Source of the DNA: Opisthocomus hoazin
Taxonomy: Eukaryota; Chordata; Aves; Opisthocomiformes; Opisthocomidae
Direction: 5' to 3'
Assembly (NCBI RefSeq): GCF_030867145.1
Contig: NC_134454.1
Location: 51,890,830-51,954,829 of the forward strand
Length of the DNA stretch: 64,000 bases
Position numbers and translations under genes: made by a program
Notes under the pieces: model-generated
Told to the model about the DNA's origin: nothing
Seen by the model: only the letters and a program-made list of their open reading frames with translations
Database searches by the model: none
Shown here: in pieces, positions 13,601 to 26,024 of the stretch
Layout: every line of letters starts with the position of its first letter
How positions within the stretch are numbered: position 1 is the stretch's first letter

Positions 13601-15299
13601 AAGCAAAGCAACTGAAAAGAAAATCAAACAAATATTAAAAATTACATCAGTGACTAAAAAATCTTGCTTTCTGCAAGCAAGAAACAGTAATTTAGCTAAA
13701 CAAAAAAAGCCAGCATCATTTCTCCTTTCGTCAGGAGTACAAACCAGAACTCTCCACAACTTTGCTACCGTGGATGAGTTCTGTGTATAAAAATCGCCAC
13801 ACAACACCCAACAAATGTATCATTGAGCCCTGCATCTCATTCCAGTGGGTACAGTATACTTCAGGGAAACATCATAAAAAGGACAAAACAGCCCAGTAAC
13901 AGAGGAGCAGATTTCTTTTTCATTTCCATGCTGTTACATCCCTACTACCACCCCAAACCGACATCTCACCCCACAAAACATCTTTGTCAAGTGTAGGAAC
14001 TGCAAGGTGAGGATGCAGATTGTTATTTACAGACTAAACCAGTTGAATAATTAATTCAGCTGACAAATGTTGAACTTCCATATTTCTAAAATGTAAAGAA
14101 AAAAACAGCTTAGAAGGAGATATCAACCGCACAAAGATAGAAGATACTCAAACCCTTACAAAATCTTGCCAACCAGCCATAACAATTGCTCTCCTTCAAC
14201 TCAATATAATCCTCTGACTCAATTTTCCCTACACTTTTCTCTGAGTCTCAGATGAAAACTAGGTGCTCAAGTGTCAGATGGTGTTCTAAACTGTTGCTCT
14301 AGGACATGAGGGAAAAAAAAATGAGGTAACCCGCCCGGTTGTGTGTACATAAATTTCTGTGTACAGGTGTACACGGGCGTGTGTACACACACACTGACAT
14401 AATGTCTGTAGGGTACTGGCAGTGTCACAGACTACTTCTTTGTCAGCAGCACATTTTGCTATTGCCCGTACACGACGGACATTAAATCAGAAACTGAATA
14501 AGCTGTTCAGATCTGTTATCGAATTGGATAGCTAAAGCAACAGAAGTCCTTGCCTAAAAGCCAACAGCAATGAGGGCCCGCACAATGAACCGAAGGAAAA
14601 TCGTGGGGGTTTCTGCTATAACCAGGTGAGCTGAAGCTGGGTGGAGCAGAACAGGCAGCAATCAAAGAGAGTGGATAACGATGGAAAAGAACTGGTCGCC
14701 CAGGAACACATGCAAGAAGAAGTGCCTAGGGGTAAGGCACTGGCTAGAAAGTCAGCCTGCTTACCACTAGCAAAGAAGCAGACTTGCCTCATCCAGTGAA
14801 ATAGCCTTAAATGTTTTCAATGCAAATAATGTCGTTCCACCGAATAACGCTGAACTTACCAACTATTGGTCTTAGCAGAAACATTAATCAGTTGTGTTCT
14901 AAAGGTGTTTAAATCTTAACCATATGGTCTTCCAAGTGCCAGATCTCAGTAAGCACAGAAAGCTCTGTTTCGGGAGAGCGGAGGACAGGGCCAGGCGAGT
15001 GCAATGAACTCAATAGAAATAGCAGAGCATGGCTCCATGACTCATTGAGCAAGTCCTTGGTTTGGTTATTAAATAGGATGGGTCAGCCCAGCCACCAAAT
15101 ACTTGTTTCATCCATTTTCATATTATGACAGAATGCCTCACAGGGAGGCCTAGATAAGTCCATTTTATTGGTTCTTAAAACACAATCAAGTGTCATGCAG
15201 AAGCTGACAAACTTGGAAAAGAACAGCAGTAATCAACCTGAAAAAAACATCTTTTTTTTTTTTTCTTTTTATATCCCTTTTTATTTGATCCTACTCACT

Positions 15300-16200
15300 C
15301 TGTGCTATAGTTGGTCAGTAAACACAGGATTGGAAGATAAATAAATGCACCCTGGCAGTTGCCTCAGCTGCCACTGCAGTGCTTTCTGACACATAATTAG
15401 AAAACAAATGGCAGATTAGCCTAATAATATTCATTAGCATCTAATGAAACCGAGAGTGTTTCCTGTTCAAAGCATGTTGGGCTCTTAGTTGAATTTAAGT
15501 AAATTCTGTGTTTCCACCCTTTAGCTATGAGAGGAAGACTGGGGGATGGTGGAGGGAAAGTGTACAGTTAACCCTTTCTCTCTTGGCCATGTTATGAATG
15601 AATGCTTTTTCCCCAAGTCTTTCTCCTAGTCCTCAGGGAAGGAATGGTTAACAGAAAAGCAGGGCCTCCTTTCAAGCATTGTTGTTCTTCTGTGCCCCCT
15701 CCCTTCTTTTTTTTCAAATTATCCTAAGTAAGGATTTTAATGATATTCAGAAATCATAGCTGTCTTGCTGAATCGCTGTAGGACTGACCTCCCTTGACAG
15801 TTCTTAAATTATTCAGCTATCAAGGGCCTGCTAAACATTAAATTAAGCATCCTCTCTCCCCTGTCCTAAACCATTAAGTTATGCAAATGCACAGATAATG
15901 GGGCATATGACAGCTGGAGGCATTAATCAGGCAGCTCTGTCTCTGGGCTGTTGTTATGTAGAAACCGCATCTGCCAACAGACAGAAGAGACACAATTAGA
16001 TCTCACTTAATGGAATGAGAAGAAACTACCGAGCTCTCTACACTCCTGTTAGGTTGTAGACCTGGGAAGGAATAAGACACTTGGGAAATCTCGCTCACTC
16101 TCTGTTTCTCTCACTCTCCTTTTTTTTTTTTTATACCTGTTCTTCCAATTGAAATGAAAAATTACCTGTAATTGTTATCATTTGCAAACAAAGTCTGTCA
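15300..16200. promoter_or_regulatory. Candidate noncoding regulatory block
   Basis: There is no open frame of note, but transcription-factor words are dense. They include the octamer ATGCAAAT at 15881-15888, the E-box CAGCTG at 15911-15916, CATTAATCA at 15921-15929, several TAAT and ATTAG words between 15395 and 15450, and GATAATG near 15895. The block lies about 28 kb downstream of PSAT1 in gene-empty DNA. The call is pattern-based inference; alignment to other vertebrates would decide it. Confidence 0.3.
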
Positions 16201-19200
16201 GAAGACTCACCCGCTGTTTACAATGGATGTTTTTCTTGTTCCCTGCTAAGGTTCTGTGGGGAATTTTCCTTCATTTGTTTTTTTAACTAATGTTCTGTCT
16301 TTGGAGGCAGGGAGGAGGCAAACAAACAGATCTCCCTTTACACCATTGGAATTACTGCTTCAGAAATGAACGTGCATGCTCGATCATAGCGAAGAAGCAT
16401 ATTGCTGAGGCATGAGTCGGTTTGCCATTTGTACATATGTGACGATTTCTTTCCTATTACTTGCTAATTATTGAAGATAAGTGTTTGCACGCAGACTCCT
16501 CTCTCCTGTCACTTTCAGCACATTTCTCCCCTGTAATGGCTTCTCCCCTTTAGTGGGTGAGGGGTGCGGGGCGTAGCCAGAAATTGTGGGGTGTCCTCTG
16601 AATTTCCTAAAGAGGTTTAGAAAACAGTCTGAATAATTTAGTGCAGCTCACTTCAAGAATGGCTTTAAAAATCCTTGCTGTTAAAAATTTGGGTAGCGAT
16701 GGAAGATGGAGGAAAAATACTAAGCTGGGGTAAGCATGCAAACATGAGGCACTGTGTTGGAGAGGCACCTTTTTCCTATATGGACTGATCTCACATCCTC
16801 TGCTGAAATTTCTGAAACCCTTCATTAATTAATAAAGTATCTGATAAAATTTTCTTATCACAAAGTTCTTCTTTCACAATGGTAAACATTCCCCTTCTCT
16901 CTGAAACAACACCTACTCAAAGTATTTCATTAAATCCTTTAGACAAAATCTTTAATATAGATATTTTCCTGTGGGGCGCTGGCTTTTAATTCAGATGATG
17001 CGTTAACTTGTTTAATAAAAACAAAGCAGATCAATCTCATCTGATACCAAATCTGATTTTTGGAAAGCAGTGACATTTTTTCCTGGTTCTTATGCTAAGC
17101 CAAAAATATTTGTGAAGTAGTGGAGAAGATTAGTAAGCATACATCAGTTTGTATACTGCTGCTCAGATAAGCCCAACAAATGCTACAACTGGTCAGCAGG
17201 ATGGACCTTTTTTTTCCCAGCTACCGTGATCAAAACTTCTGCCAAAGATTTCATAATCCAAACTGGCATCTAAACATATTATTCGAACCTTCAGAATTAA
17301 TCTCTACCTGCACACAAATAAAATAGTCACCACTTCTTTCACCACTGAAAGCCTGAGACCTGATGAACTCAACTGTCACCTACAGGTGAGCAAACATAGT
17401 GCCTGATCTCTAGAGGAGAAGAACAAATCCTAAAGCCCTGAAATACTAAGTCTTCCTCAGCCATCCGCATTGAAAAAAAGGAAGTTCTAGGACAAATATC
17501 TCAGATGTTCACGGCTTCCAGATTTCCACATTTAGAGGAAGCAGGAATGACAGGAAATACAAGCTGCTTCTACTATTTCTGTGACTGTGCCTGTGACAGG
17601 CAACTGGAGATCCAAGACCTTAAGAAGGTGATTCAGAGAGCAGTATTAAAGTAATGGCATAGGTTTTCTGGTAACTTTCAGTTCATTTCACATTTCTCTG
17701 TTCTTACTGTCTCAGGTGTACTGGGAATTTGGCTGAATGGGTATACTTCATGCCTATCCCCACCTTTCAGGCAGAGGACAACTATTTCTACTGGTCCAAC
17801 AATCCTCAAGGTAGGAAGATGGAAGCCAAGCATAAAAGAACACCTCCAAATCTTCTTCATTTCATTTTTATTTTTGACAAACATGATGTTTCAGACATGA
17901 CTTCAGCTGCCTGGATTTGGTGATGTGTTTGTTGCCAATGATCATATTGACACAGCTATAATTTCTCTTGTTTCCAAGGTGCTCCTGGGATACGAAGCGC
18001 TTCAAAAATCTTCCCAACACCAAAGATCACATACAAGCTATATACTGCTTTCTTCATTGTTGAGATGTTGGGTGGTTTCTAATATGGGCCAACAAATCAT
18101 CACTGGCATGTTTTACTGTAAAAACAAGTGACATCCAACTAACATCTTAGCTTTTCTGTAAATCTAGAAGTATTGTGGCAAATGAGCAATATATTCTACG
18201 TATATACATAAACGGCGTAAATTCCTGAAGCTTGTACTGGAGAGAGTGGGACAGATGCAGACAATCAAACCCATTATTTCTTCCATATTGCATGCTTTGT
18301 AACATTTGACTGTTTTCTAGTGCCAATTCTGAAATTGCACTGACTTTGAAGCAGTCATCCATTAACAGTAAATGCATTTATTTGTCAAATTCCTCCACGC
18401 CAATGCATACTAGGGTTTTACAACCCTTCATCAGTTTTTCAGCTGTATTTTTCAGAAAAAGCTAAATAGAGGAATCTGACCAAACTGAGTGCTTGTTCTG
18501 TGTAGAAAAAGATGTGTTTGGTATTGTAATTAAATACCTCTATAAAAATGCCTAAATAGGGCATATGTACAGAGAAATTACAACAATTCAGAAATTTGTC
18601 TAATCTTGCCCATGGTACTGCTTACAGTCTGACATTACATTTAAACCACAAACTCACAACAAGATATTCTCCTTTTTTGGTCGCTGATTATATGTTACTT
18701 AATATTTTGACCAATATATGTGGGAATAATTTCCTGGGTGAGCTCTGTATAGAAGATAAACTGCTCAAAGGTGTATGTATATTGCAGACTACTAGCAAAG
18801 TATTAAGCAGATCCAGAGATAAAATACTGCATGAGGCAAACTACCTTTCATACACAATGGCACCATACAGAAGCTAGAGAACATGGCATACTTCTATGTT
18901 TTAAATAAGAAAGTCCATGAACATTATTATTGTTGGCTTTTGTAATGGTAATTATCAAGGTGAAACTGTATAAAATATTCAGAAGTAGTTAGGGTTGCAG
19001 TAGCCATAGACAGACGTTCAATAATCACCTTGGAGTTCATTCGTCCCTGACAGAGTTGTAACCATGCAGCGCTCTCAGACTGCTTTAGGAAGGAGTGCGA
19101 TAGTCTTATCTTCACAGTCTCTCTTAGGGAAGAGTATGTGTTCAGCAAGACTTCCTTAAGTGAGCCTAGGCAGTGAAGAGAGTAACACTGAAATTGTTGA

Positions 19201-21397
19201 CTTGATTTGTAGAGCAGCTATCCCACTCTTGTTTGTGGAAGTTTGCCCTCAAAGATTATTTTAAATTGCTTTCTATTGATAAGCACAAGTATAATAAAGT
19301 CTTCTGCCAACATGTATGAACATTTTTAGTATTTAATATGAAAAGAAGAGCATACTGCCATCTTCATATCTTCATGTGTTTTACACTGCATAAGTAGGCA
19401 CATTTATTTTGAGAAGAATTAAAAACAAAAAATGCTTAAAATGTGCAATTGCACATCGTTCTTTACTGAGCGTCTAAATTTGAAAACAGAATCTGCAGTA
19501 TGTTGTTTGCCTTGAATTTGCAAGTGTTTTTTCATATATGCTGAGTGGTGATGTTTATCAAGCTAGGACTGAATATGTAGATTACGTGCTGAATTTAACT
19601 TCATTATAGAGAACACAATTCCTATTATGCAGTACAGATATACTATTTGTGTTTCCCTATTACAGTGTAATGACTGAAATGTTGTTTATATTTGCCTCTC
19701 TTTCAGATACAATTTTTTGCTTATTTATTGCCTGTGGCAGAGTCCAGGTTGTGGTAGTTCTCTGAGATTTAGTGCTTCCTTTCAGAAATTCAAACTTATC
19801 TCTAAATAACCTTCTCTCACAGCTTTGCCACTAATTTTCATGACATCAGGACTGGACCCAGTGTAGTAATTTACCACAAAATTACATTGGTTTAGCCTAC
19901 TAAGGCAGTAAACAACTTCTTCCACTACTGTATGGTAAGAAACAGTCACAAACATGGCACTGTTAAGGTTTGCTTTGTAATTTATATCATATATATATGA
20001 GCAGAATTACTATTTTAGCCTTCCACGATAACCTTATTTCTGATTCTAGCTGGTTTTACTCACAGGCTCCAAAGCATAACCTGATACCGCTTTCTCTGAT
20101 GCTTTCCTTGATTGCTTTGACTGATTACCTTCTTCACTGTTCAGTACAACTTTTTTCTCAAAATATAGGAACTGTCTCTGTGTCTCTACTCATTTCATAT
20201 GCTTTCAGGCCTGGAACATGATACTTGTCAAGCTAAGCTCATTTTCTTTTGCAGAATATTTGATAAATGTCAACATTTCATACAGGTTCCTATCTCTATT
20301 AGTAATCACTGATGTATTTGTTTTTATTGTTCTGAAAGGAAATACATGTTTTCGCCAGTTTTGCTCACATCATCTGTCTGTGGCTGCCATTAGACTTTCA
20401 TGCTGCCCAGATATTGTATTTTCTTTTCAGGTCAGTTTCTAGCTCGGTCTTACAAAAAAGCCAGTGGTTGAAATCCTGGCCCCTGAATGCTTTTGTCTAC
20501 CTTTTGATGAAAGGCTTTCTCACCGTCACTTGTCAGTTTACCTGAGTTTACCGTGGTACAGGTGCACTCTTCTTCTGTCAAGGAGCGTATTGCCAAAGTG
20601 GTAGGGACCAGCCTTCTTCCTCTGTTCACTCTCCTCTCCTTTGGGACTCAGCCTTCACCTGACTACTCGCGTCCCACCTGCTCCCAAATGCATCCAAAGT
20701 CCATGCAGATCCACAGTTCATTGTCCAACACAAGACAATATTGGACAGTCCCCAGTTCAGACAGGAAGAACAACATTGTCACTTGTGCCCAGGTCCATCT
20801 GCACAGGCAAACATCGCCTACAGGTTTGCCTCACGACTTTCACCATGCAAGTGCTCCCCAGACACTCAGCAGAACTCCTATCACATCAACACCCACATCC
20901 TTCTCAAACCTGCCTCATGCTATTTCTGACACTTCTGCTGTCCCTAATCACCAGTCACCAGAAATTAATGCCAATCCACTGGTCTTCCACATACTGGTAA
21001 TTCTTCATCACTCATTCAGATGACACCCAAGAGATGGAGCAAAACAACCTCTACCAGTAATCAGGGAAGAAATATGGCCCTGTAATTAACAAAACACCAT
21101 ACCCAATTTCCACAGTGACAACAAGTGAGGAGTATACATCTTCTAGAGAATATCACTGCTTTGTGTCTTTTGTACCACTCCTCACACTGCACTGCAGTGA
21201 GAACTCTTCCTCTGACATGCAGGGCCGCAGAGGATTTTTAAAACAGTCTGTTGGTCTGCTGGTGTATGTAAGGACAACTTAAGCAACTGTCATTTTCTAG
21301 GATGTGATCTGTATGTCTTTTTGCAGTTGGTGTGTGAACTTACTCAAAATCATTTTCAGGGTCTCCAGGTTTTCTATGAAACTTTTACAAATTTGTT
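16201..21397. other. Intergenic DNA, no supported gene
   Basis: No gene seen. The plus-strand frame 20553-21023 (156 codons), with an overlapping 119-codon frame at 20641-21000, lies in a C- and CA-rich patch with few stops. The products are Ser/Thr/Pro/His-rich and unrecognised. Confidence 0.8.
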
Positions 21398-21681
21398 AAA
21401 ATAATGATAGGACAAGGGGGAATGGCTATAAACTAAAAGAGGGCAGATTTAGATCAGATATCAGGAAGAAATTCTTCACTTTGAGGGTGATGAGGCACTG
21501 GCACAGGTTGCCCAGAGAAGCTGTGGATGTCCCCTCCCTGGCAGTGTTCAAGGCCAGGTTGGACGGGGCTTTGAGCAACTTGGTCTAGTGGAAGACGTCC
21601 CTGCTCATGGCAGGGGAGGTGGAACCAGATGATCTTTAAGGTCCCTTCCAACCCAAACCATTCTATGATTCTATGATTCTG
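21398..21681 (+). mobile_element. CR1 LINE fragment, 3' end, sense
   Basis: A 5'-truncated CR1 retroposon of about 285 bp. The + strand keeps the end of the second open frame: 21445-21588 translates to a peptide containing DIRKKFF, RHWHRLPREAVDVPSL and VFKARLDGAL before TAG, the usual CR1 C terminus. After this come the conserved 3' UTR (AAGGTCCCTTCCAACCCAAA) and the tandem tail ATTCTATG ATTCTATG ATTCT at 21660-21680. The open frame read on the minus strand here is a shadow. The 5' limit is approximate. Confidence 0.95.
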
Positions 21682-21904
21682 TAAACCATACAGTGGTCGT
21701 TCACTTTCTATTTTCACCTGTATGATTAATTTTTATAACGCCCCAGGCAACAGCAGGTTTCCTGTAAAAGCAAACTGGGTCACATCATTTATTTCACTCA
21801 CTTCCTCAAGACCACTTACTGGTTTCCTTCCTCGGATTGTTTTATTTCTGATCACATTAGAGGTTGGGATTTTTGCCCCTTTTTTCCAAGCTGCGTTCTC
21901 TAAT

Positions 21905-22075
21905 CACAGCATTCTATGTATCTATGTATTATGTATACACAGAGAGACATAGAAGACATTCATATAACAAGATATATAATGTATATGAGATAAACTGTAT
22001 CTTCTTTATATTTTGGATAACATATATCTATATACATTTATATTATGTATATATGATACATTTTATATCTTGACA
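21905..22075 (+). repeat. Degenerate TA/TATC-rich simple tract
   Basis: Repeated TATGTA, ATATAT and TATATC words, directly after the CR1 fragment region. It is low-complexity DNA and accounts for the short open frame over it. Confidence 0.6.
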
Positions 22076-23454
22076 CCCAAGATAATCATAGATATCAGCA
22101 CTTTTTGTGTGGAGAGTAGTTGAACTCTAAGCCCTCAGGCCCCCGTAAGTCCTGAGGCATACTGAAAATTATAATAACCCATGGTTTGTTTTGCCATATT
22201 ACTTAATTAATCCAGCTGCTCTAGAATTGCATTCTTCTTTCACTGGATATTAAACCAACTTGTCAATTGTAATTGCAGAACTCCTTTTTCCCTTTTTATC
22301 TTGTTCAGAGCAGTTCTACTGAGTTTAACTTTTCCTTGTATTCTGTCTCTTTATTTCAGTCATTTTTAGTCTAAAGGAAATATATGGCATAAAGGGCTGA
22401 AATATAAAAATTGGCTAGCAAGTTTATGAAACAATAATTGTAATTCATACAAAAAGTTAATATTTAAAAATATTTTAGTTATAAATATGGTAAAAGTTAT
22501 ATCTGTAGAAGTGTAATAAAAGTCATCCACTTACACAGTAGTGCATAGGCTGTTGCATTACATGGATAATTCTAACACGTCAGTAATAAATAACTTCAAG
22601 TTTTAAATAAATTCCCACTCTGTTTACATTGAAGGTGTGTCAATCTGTAAAAACAGGCTCACAGTGCAACTCTGCCATGTGCACAAGAAAAAGAGTACTT
22701 CTGAGGAATATCAGGTAACATTCAGCACTTGCAAAATTGCATCTTTTTCTGTGCACAAGCACACAAAGCTCCTTTTTAAAAAGTAGATGCATAGCTTTCT
22801 TGTCTTCATTTAATTATGCCTGCCTTCTGCTATTGACACTGAAAAGGAAAACATATGCAGGGGCCGATACAAAGAAGACATGAGCAACGTAATAATGAAA
22901 TAAGGTAAATGAATGGCATTTCTCCCTCAGCACTTAAATCACGGGGAGAAGAACTATCTGACTCTGATATTGCTGCGCTTCCAACAGACGTGACCTTTCT
23001 GTCACCTTTTGTGTTGTTTTGCCCACCAAATACTCCGGATCTGAGGACTGTGAGCAACTCCGTTACAGTCCACAGAGGTTCAACCTTCACCACAACTGGG
23101 AGTGAGATCAGGCCCAAATGAACAAGCAGACCTATAGCCACACAGTTCTGCCAGCTAGAGACCACAAATGAGCTTCAGGTTTTCCTGTGTTTTTTTTTCC
23201 CAGAACAGTCCCCATTTTCACTTCTTCTTGAAAGACATGGTCCTCATGTCTTTTCTCCTTAAGTCTCTATCTGGAGTTTTACACCACTAAATATTTGTTT
23301 ATTTCCCAGGGAGCTGAAACCTAAAAACTACAGCATCAGTGCTAACACATGTGATCTGCTCTTCTGCTTTATCTCTCTATGCTTTTGTTTTTATTATTTT
23401 CTCAAGTGTATTTAGTGTTGCAGTGTCTGTGTGCAGTATTATATTTTTTAAATA

Positions 23455-23750
23455 ATGCAATATTGCTGACAGGGTTTGCATGATGGAATCATTGATATTG
23501 ATGTGACAGCCTTGATGTCTCTCTGCTTATTATTATGAAGTATGTCTGCTGTGATGCAGAAAGCAGTATTCTTGATCCGCTCTTCACTCTACATGATTAG
23601 TTGTGCTGCCCTAAAACAAAATCTTAATTCACTCTGAACAGTGACAGTGATCTTGACAATCATTAACACTCATCCTCGCTGTGAAATCCATTCACAGGCT
23701 TTTCCCATTTTTATGAGGCAATAATCTGGTCCAGGTGGATACCTCCAGCA
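23455..23750. promoter_or_regulatory. Candidate noncoding regulatory block
   Basis: A complex, non-repetitive stretch without an open frame, containing TTTGCAT, GATTAG, CATTAACAC, TTATGAGGCAATAA and paired TGACAG/TGTGACAG words. It differs from its AT-rich, simple neighbours. I infer possible constraint from the word content only. Confidence 0.22.
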
Positions 23751-24917
23751 CATGCATGAATCATCCATCACCCAGGTGAACTGCAGGCAGCCAGGGTACC
23801 CCAGCAGTGCAGAGTGAGCGTGCCTCCACCAGGCACCGCGGGATGCAGGTAGGGGTGAGAAACAGCGCCTTCAGCATCAGTAAAAGGAGAGAGCACTGTA
23901 AACTGAAGTGCTAGTGCTATCCGAAGCGAGTTGTCTTAACATTTCTCAGGTGCTAAGTCTCAGCGGCAGCTCAGAGCCTTTGCATCTAGTGAATCTCCTT
24001 CTGTCTCAGGCCAGATCCTCTGGGACTAGCACAGTCGTCTTTTGGGAGGGGTTCTGATCCTGACCCCTGTGAAGTAACTCTCGTGCCCAGGAAAGAGCAT
24101 GAGAAGGCAGTGGATGCTAACCAGGAGAGGAGTAATAGACACTGGACTAAGCCCAGAGTGAAGGGTTCTGCATCCTCTTATCCATCCTCTGAGCCATCTA
24201 CTCCCACCATCTCCTCCAACAGCACCAGTCTTCATTTAGTACTTTCATCTCTGCCATCTCAGCCTTCAAATGCTATTCATTTCCTCGAGTGTGGAAAGAG
24301 GATGAAATTCTTAAGTGACTTATGCAGCTGGAATCCCCACGACTGTCTTGACCACTGCTTAAAGAACAAACAGAAAGAATCTGAGGCCATCCTCGCCAGC
24401 TTCCAAAGATGATGAACTATGCCATACACACAGCTCCTGCACAAGAAGTTACAATAAATCAGGCTAGTAGCCTCATGTCTGAAGAAGCCTGTCTCAGCCT
24501 GAGAGCATCAATACCACTTCGATGCCAAGTTTTTAAGCTATGTGTCAAAGTTACTGCCAGTGAATGAGCTGCTGCACTGCATTCCCAGCCTCCCCATTCA
24601 AAAAATAAATTACAAATGCTTGTACTTAACTGAATTTTAGAACAAATTAAAACGAGTTTACAGGCAGAATTCTCTTTTTCCACCTGAAAGAAGGACCACC
24701 TTCCACTCTGCAGACCTCTAAGACACATCGTACACCCAGAACACACATCAAAACGAACTTCTGTGAATTCCTCTTCCATTCTCTGACAAGTTCATGCTCC
24801 TGAAACAAATTGTGCCTGTTTTAGTAAAACCTGCTTTTCTGCTTCAGCGCTATGGGATCAGTGGCCAGAGAAACAGAGCTAGGAAGGAAGGCCATGTCGT
24901 AATAGCTAGGAGAGTTG

Positions 24918-24980
24918 CAGTGAAGAGCCTACCAGCAGCCACTAGCTGTGTCTTCTATTACATTTCCTTAAAATTTCCCA
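24918..24980 (+). repeat. 63-bp direct repeat, copy A
   Basis: It begins CAGTGAAGAGCCTACCAGCA and ends TTAAAATTTCCCA. It matches 25962-26024 at 61 of 63 positions, with no gaps. The sequence is unlike CR1 or any repeat family I recognise. Confidence 0.9.
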
Positions 24981-25961
24981 CTGGTGCAATGACCTTCTTG
25001 CGGCTTTGCTTGCTTGTTGATGCCTAGGATTTTTGAGCTGCTGAGAACTACACATCTGACTAAAACTCCAGCGGCTTGTGCTGTACCAACCACTACTACC
25101 AGCAAAGATCTTTTTCAGAGCTGGCATGGCAGTCACATAATTATAGAAAGAAGAGCACTGCCTCTGCCACACAAGCCCAGGTGGCTCTTCCCAGATTGCC
25201 TGAGAGCTCCTTTTGCTACCTGTTCTAAAGCTCTGGCTACACACTGTTCCAGCAGCAATTGTTATTAAATAGCTAAGTGGACCCACCTGGTTTGTGCTTA
25301 CCAATTTGCAGTCAAAATTGTTCTTATTTAAGGAACAATTCCTGATGCTGCTAGAATACAATGAATTTCTCTACATCAAAAGAAAGTACTTCTAGATTGT
25401 TTTGCTGATCTAAAGGTCACACAGATGCTGCATATGTGCAGTCTAAACACATACTTCCATTAAACATCTGGTTAGCATGTTCTTTTGAATAGCACAGAAG
25501 TTAGCCATGTTGGATGAGGTTTTAAATGTCCAATGCGGTACTAGGTTGTTACTATGAATTGCATATGGAAGTAAGGCAAGTCTTTGACGCAGTTTGGAAA
25601 TCTCATTTACCTAGTTACAATTCATAGCAACACAAAGAAGGCTGGGTGATTCTGGGTCTGAGGGAAGGATATGAAACCATCCACTTCCAGATATCAATCC
25701 AGAATTGAAATTATATCCAGAGTAGTACTGACTGATTCGCTTAAATCATCATCCACTGAACTTAATTGCATTTAAAGTATTAATTCATAATCACATGGAA
25801 TTACTTTTGCACATTTTTGATCTACCAAAATCTAAGAATTAATTGGTGTTTTCATTCTAAAATATTGTAAGCAGGTATAAAACGCAAAAGTGGAGCTACA
25901 ATGGCAGGGTAGCCAACGTGGTAAAACCACCACAGCTACGTACTCCTACTGCTCAGAAGTT

Positions 25962-26024
25962 CAGTGAAGAGCCTACCAGCAGCCACTAGCTGTGTCTACC
26001 ATTACATTTCCTTAAAATTTCCCA
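25962..26024 (+). repeat. 63-bp direct repeat, copy B
   Basis: Second copy of the segment at 24918-24980, 1,044 bp away in the same orientation. The two differences are adjacent to each other, TCTTCTATTA in copy A against TCTACCATTA in copy B. Outside the 63 bp the flanks diverge at once on the right and nearly at once on the left. Confidence 0.9.

Larger units (their letters stand above)
1..15299. other. Intergenic DNA, no supported gene
   Basis: AT-rich single-copy sequence downstream of PSAT1. Open frames here are at most about 150 codons, show no exon borders with matching families, and resemble no protein I know. Apart from the G15 tract and the 7.6-kb palindrome I see only short homopolymers and a GTGTAC-rich patch at 14341-14395. 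Confidence 0.8.

Noticed and set aside
21454..21717. 87-codon minus-strand frame
   Set aside because: It is the antisense of the CR1 3' end.
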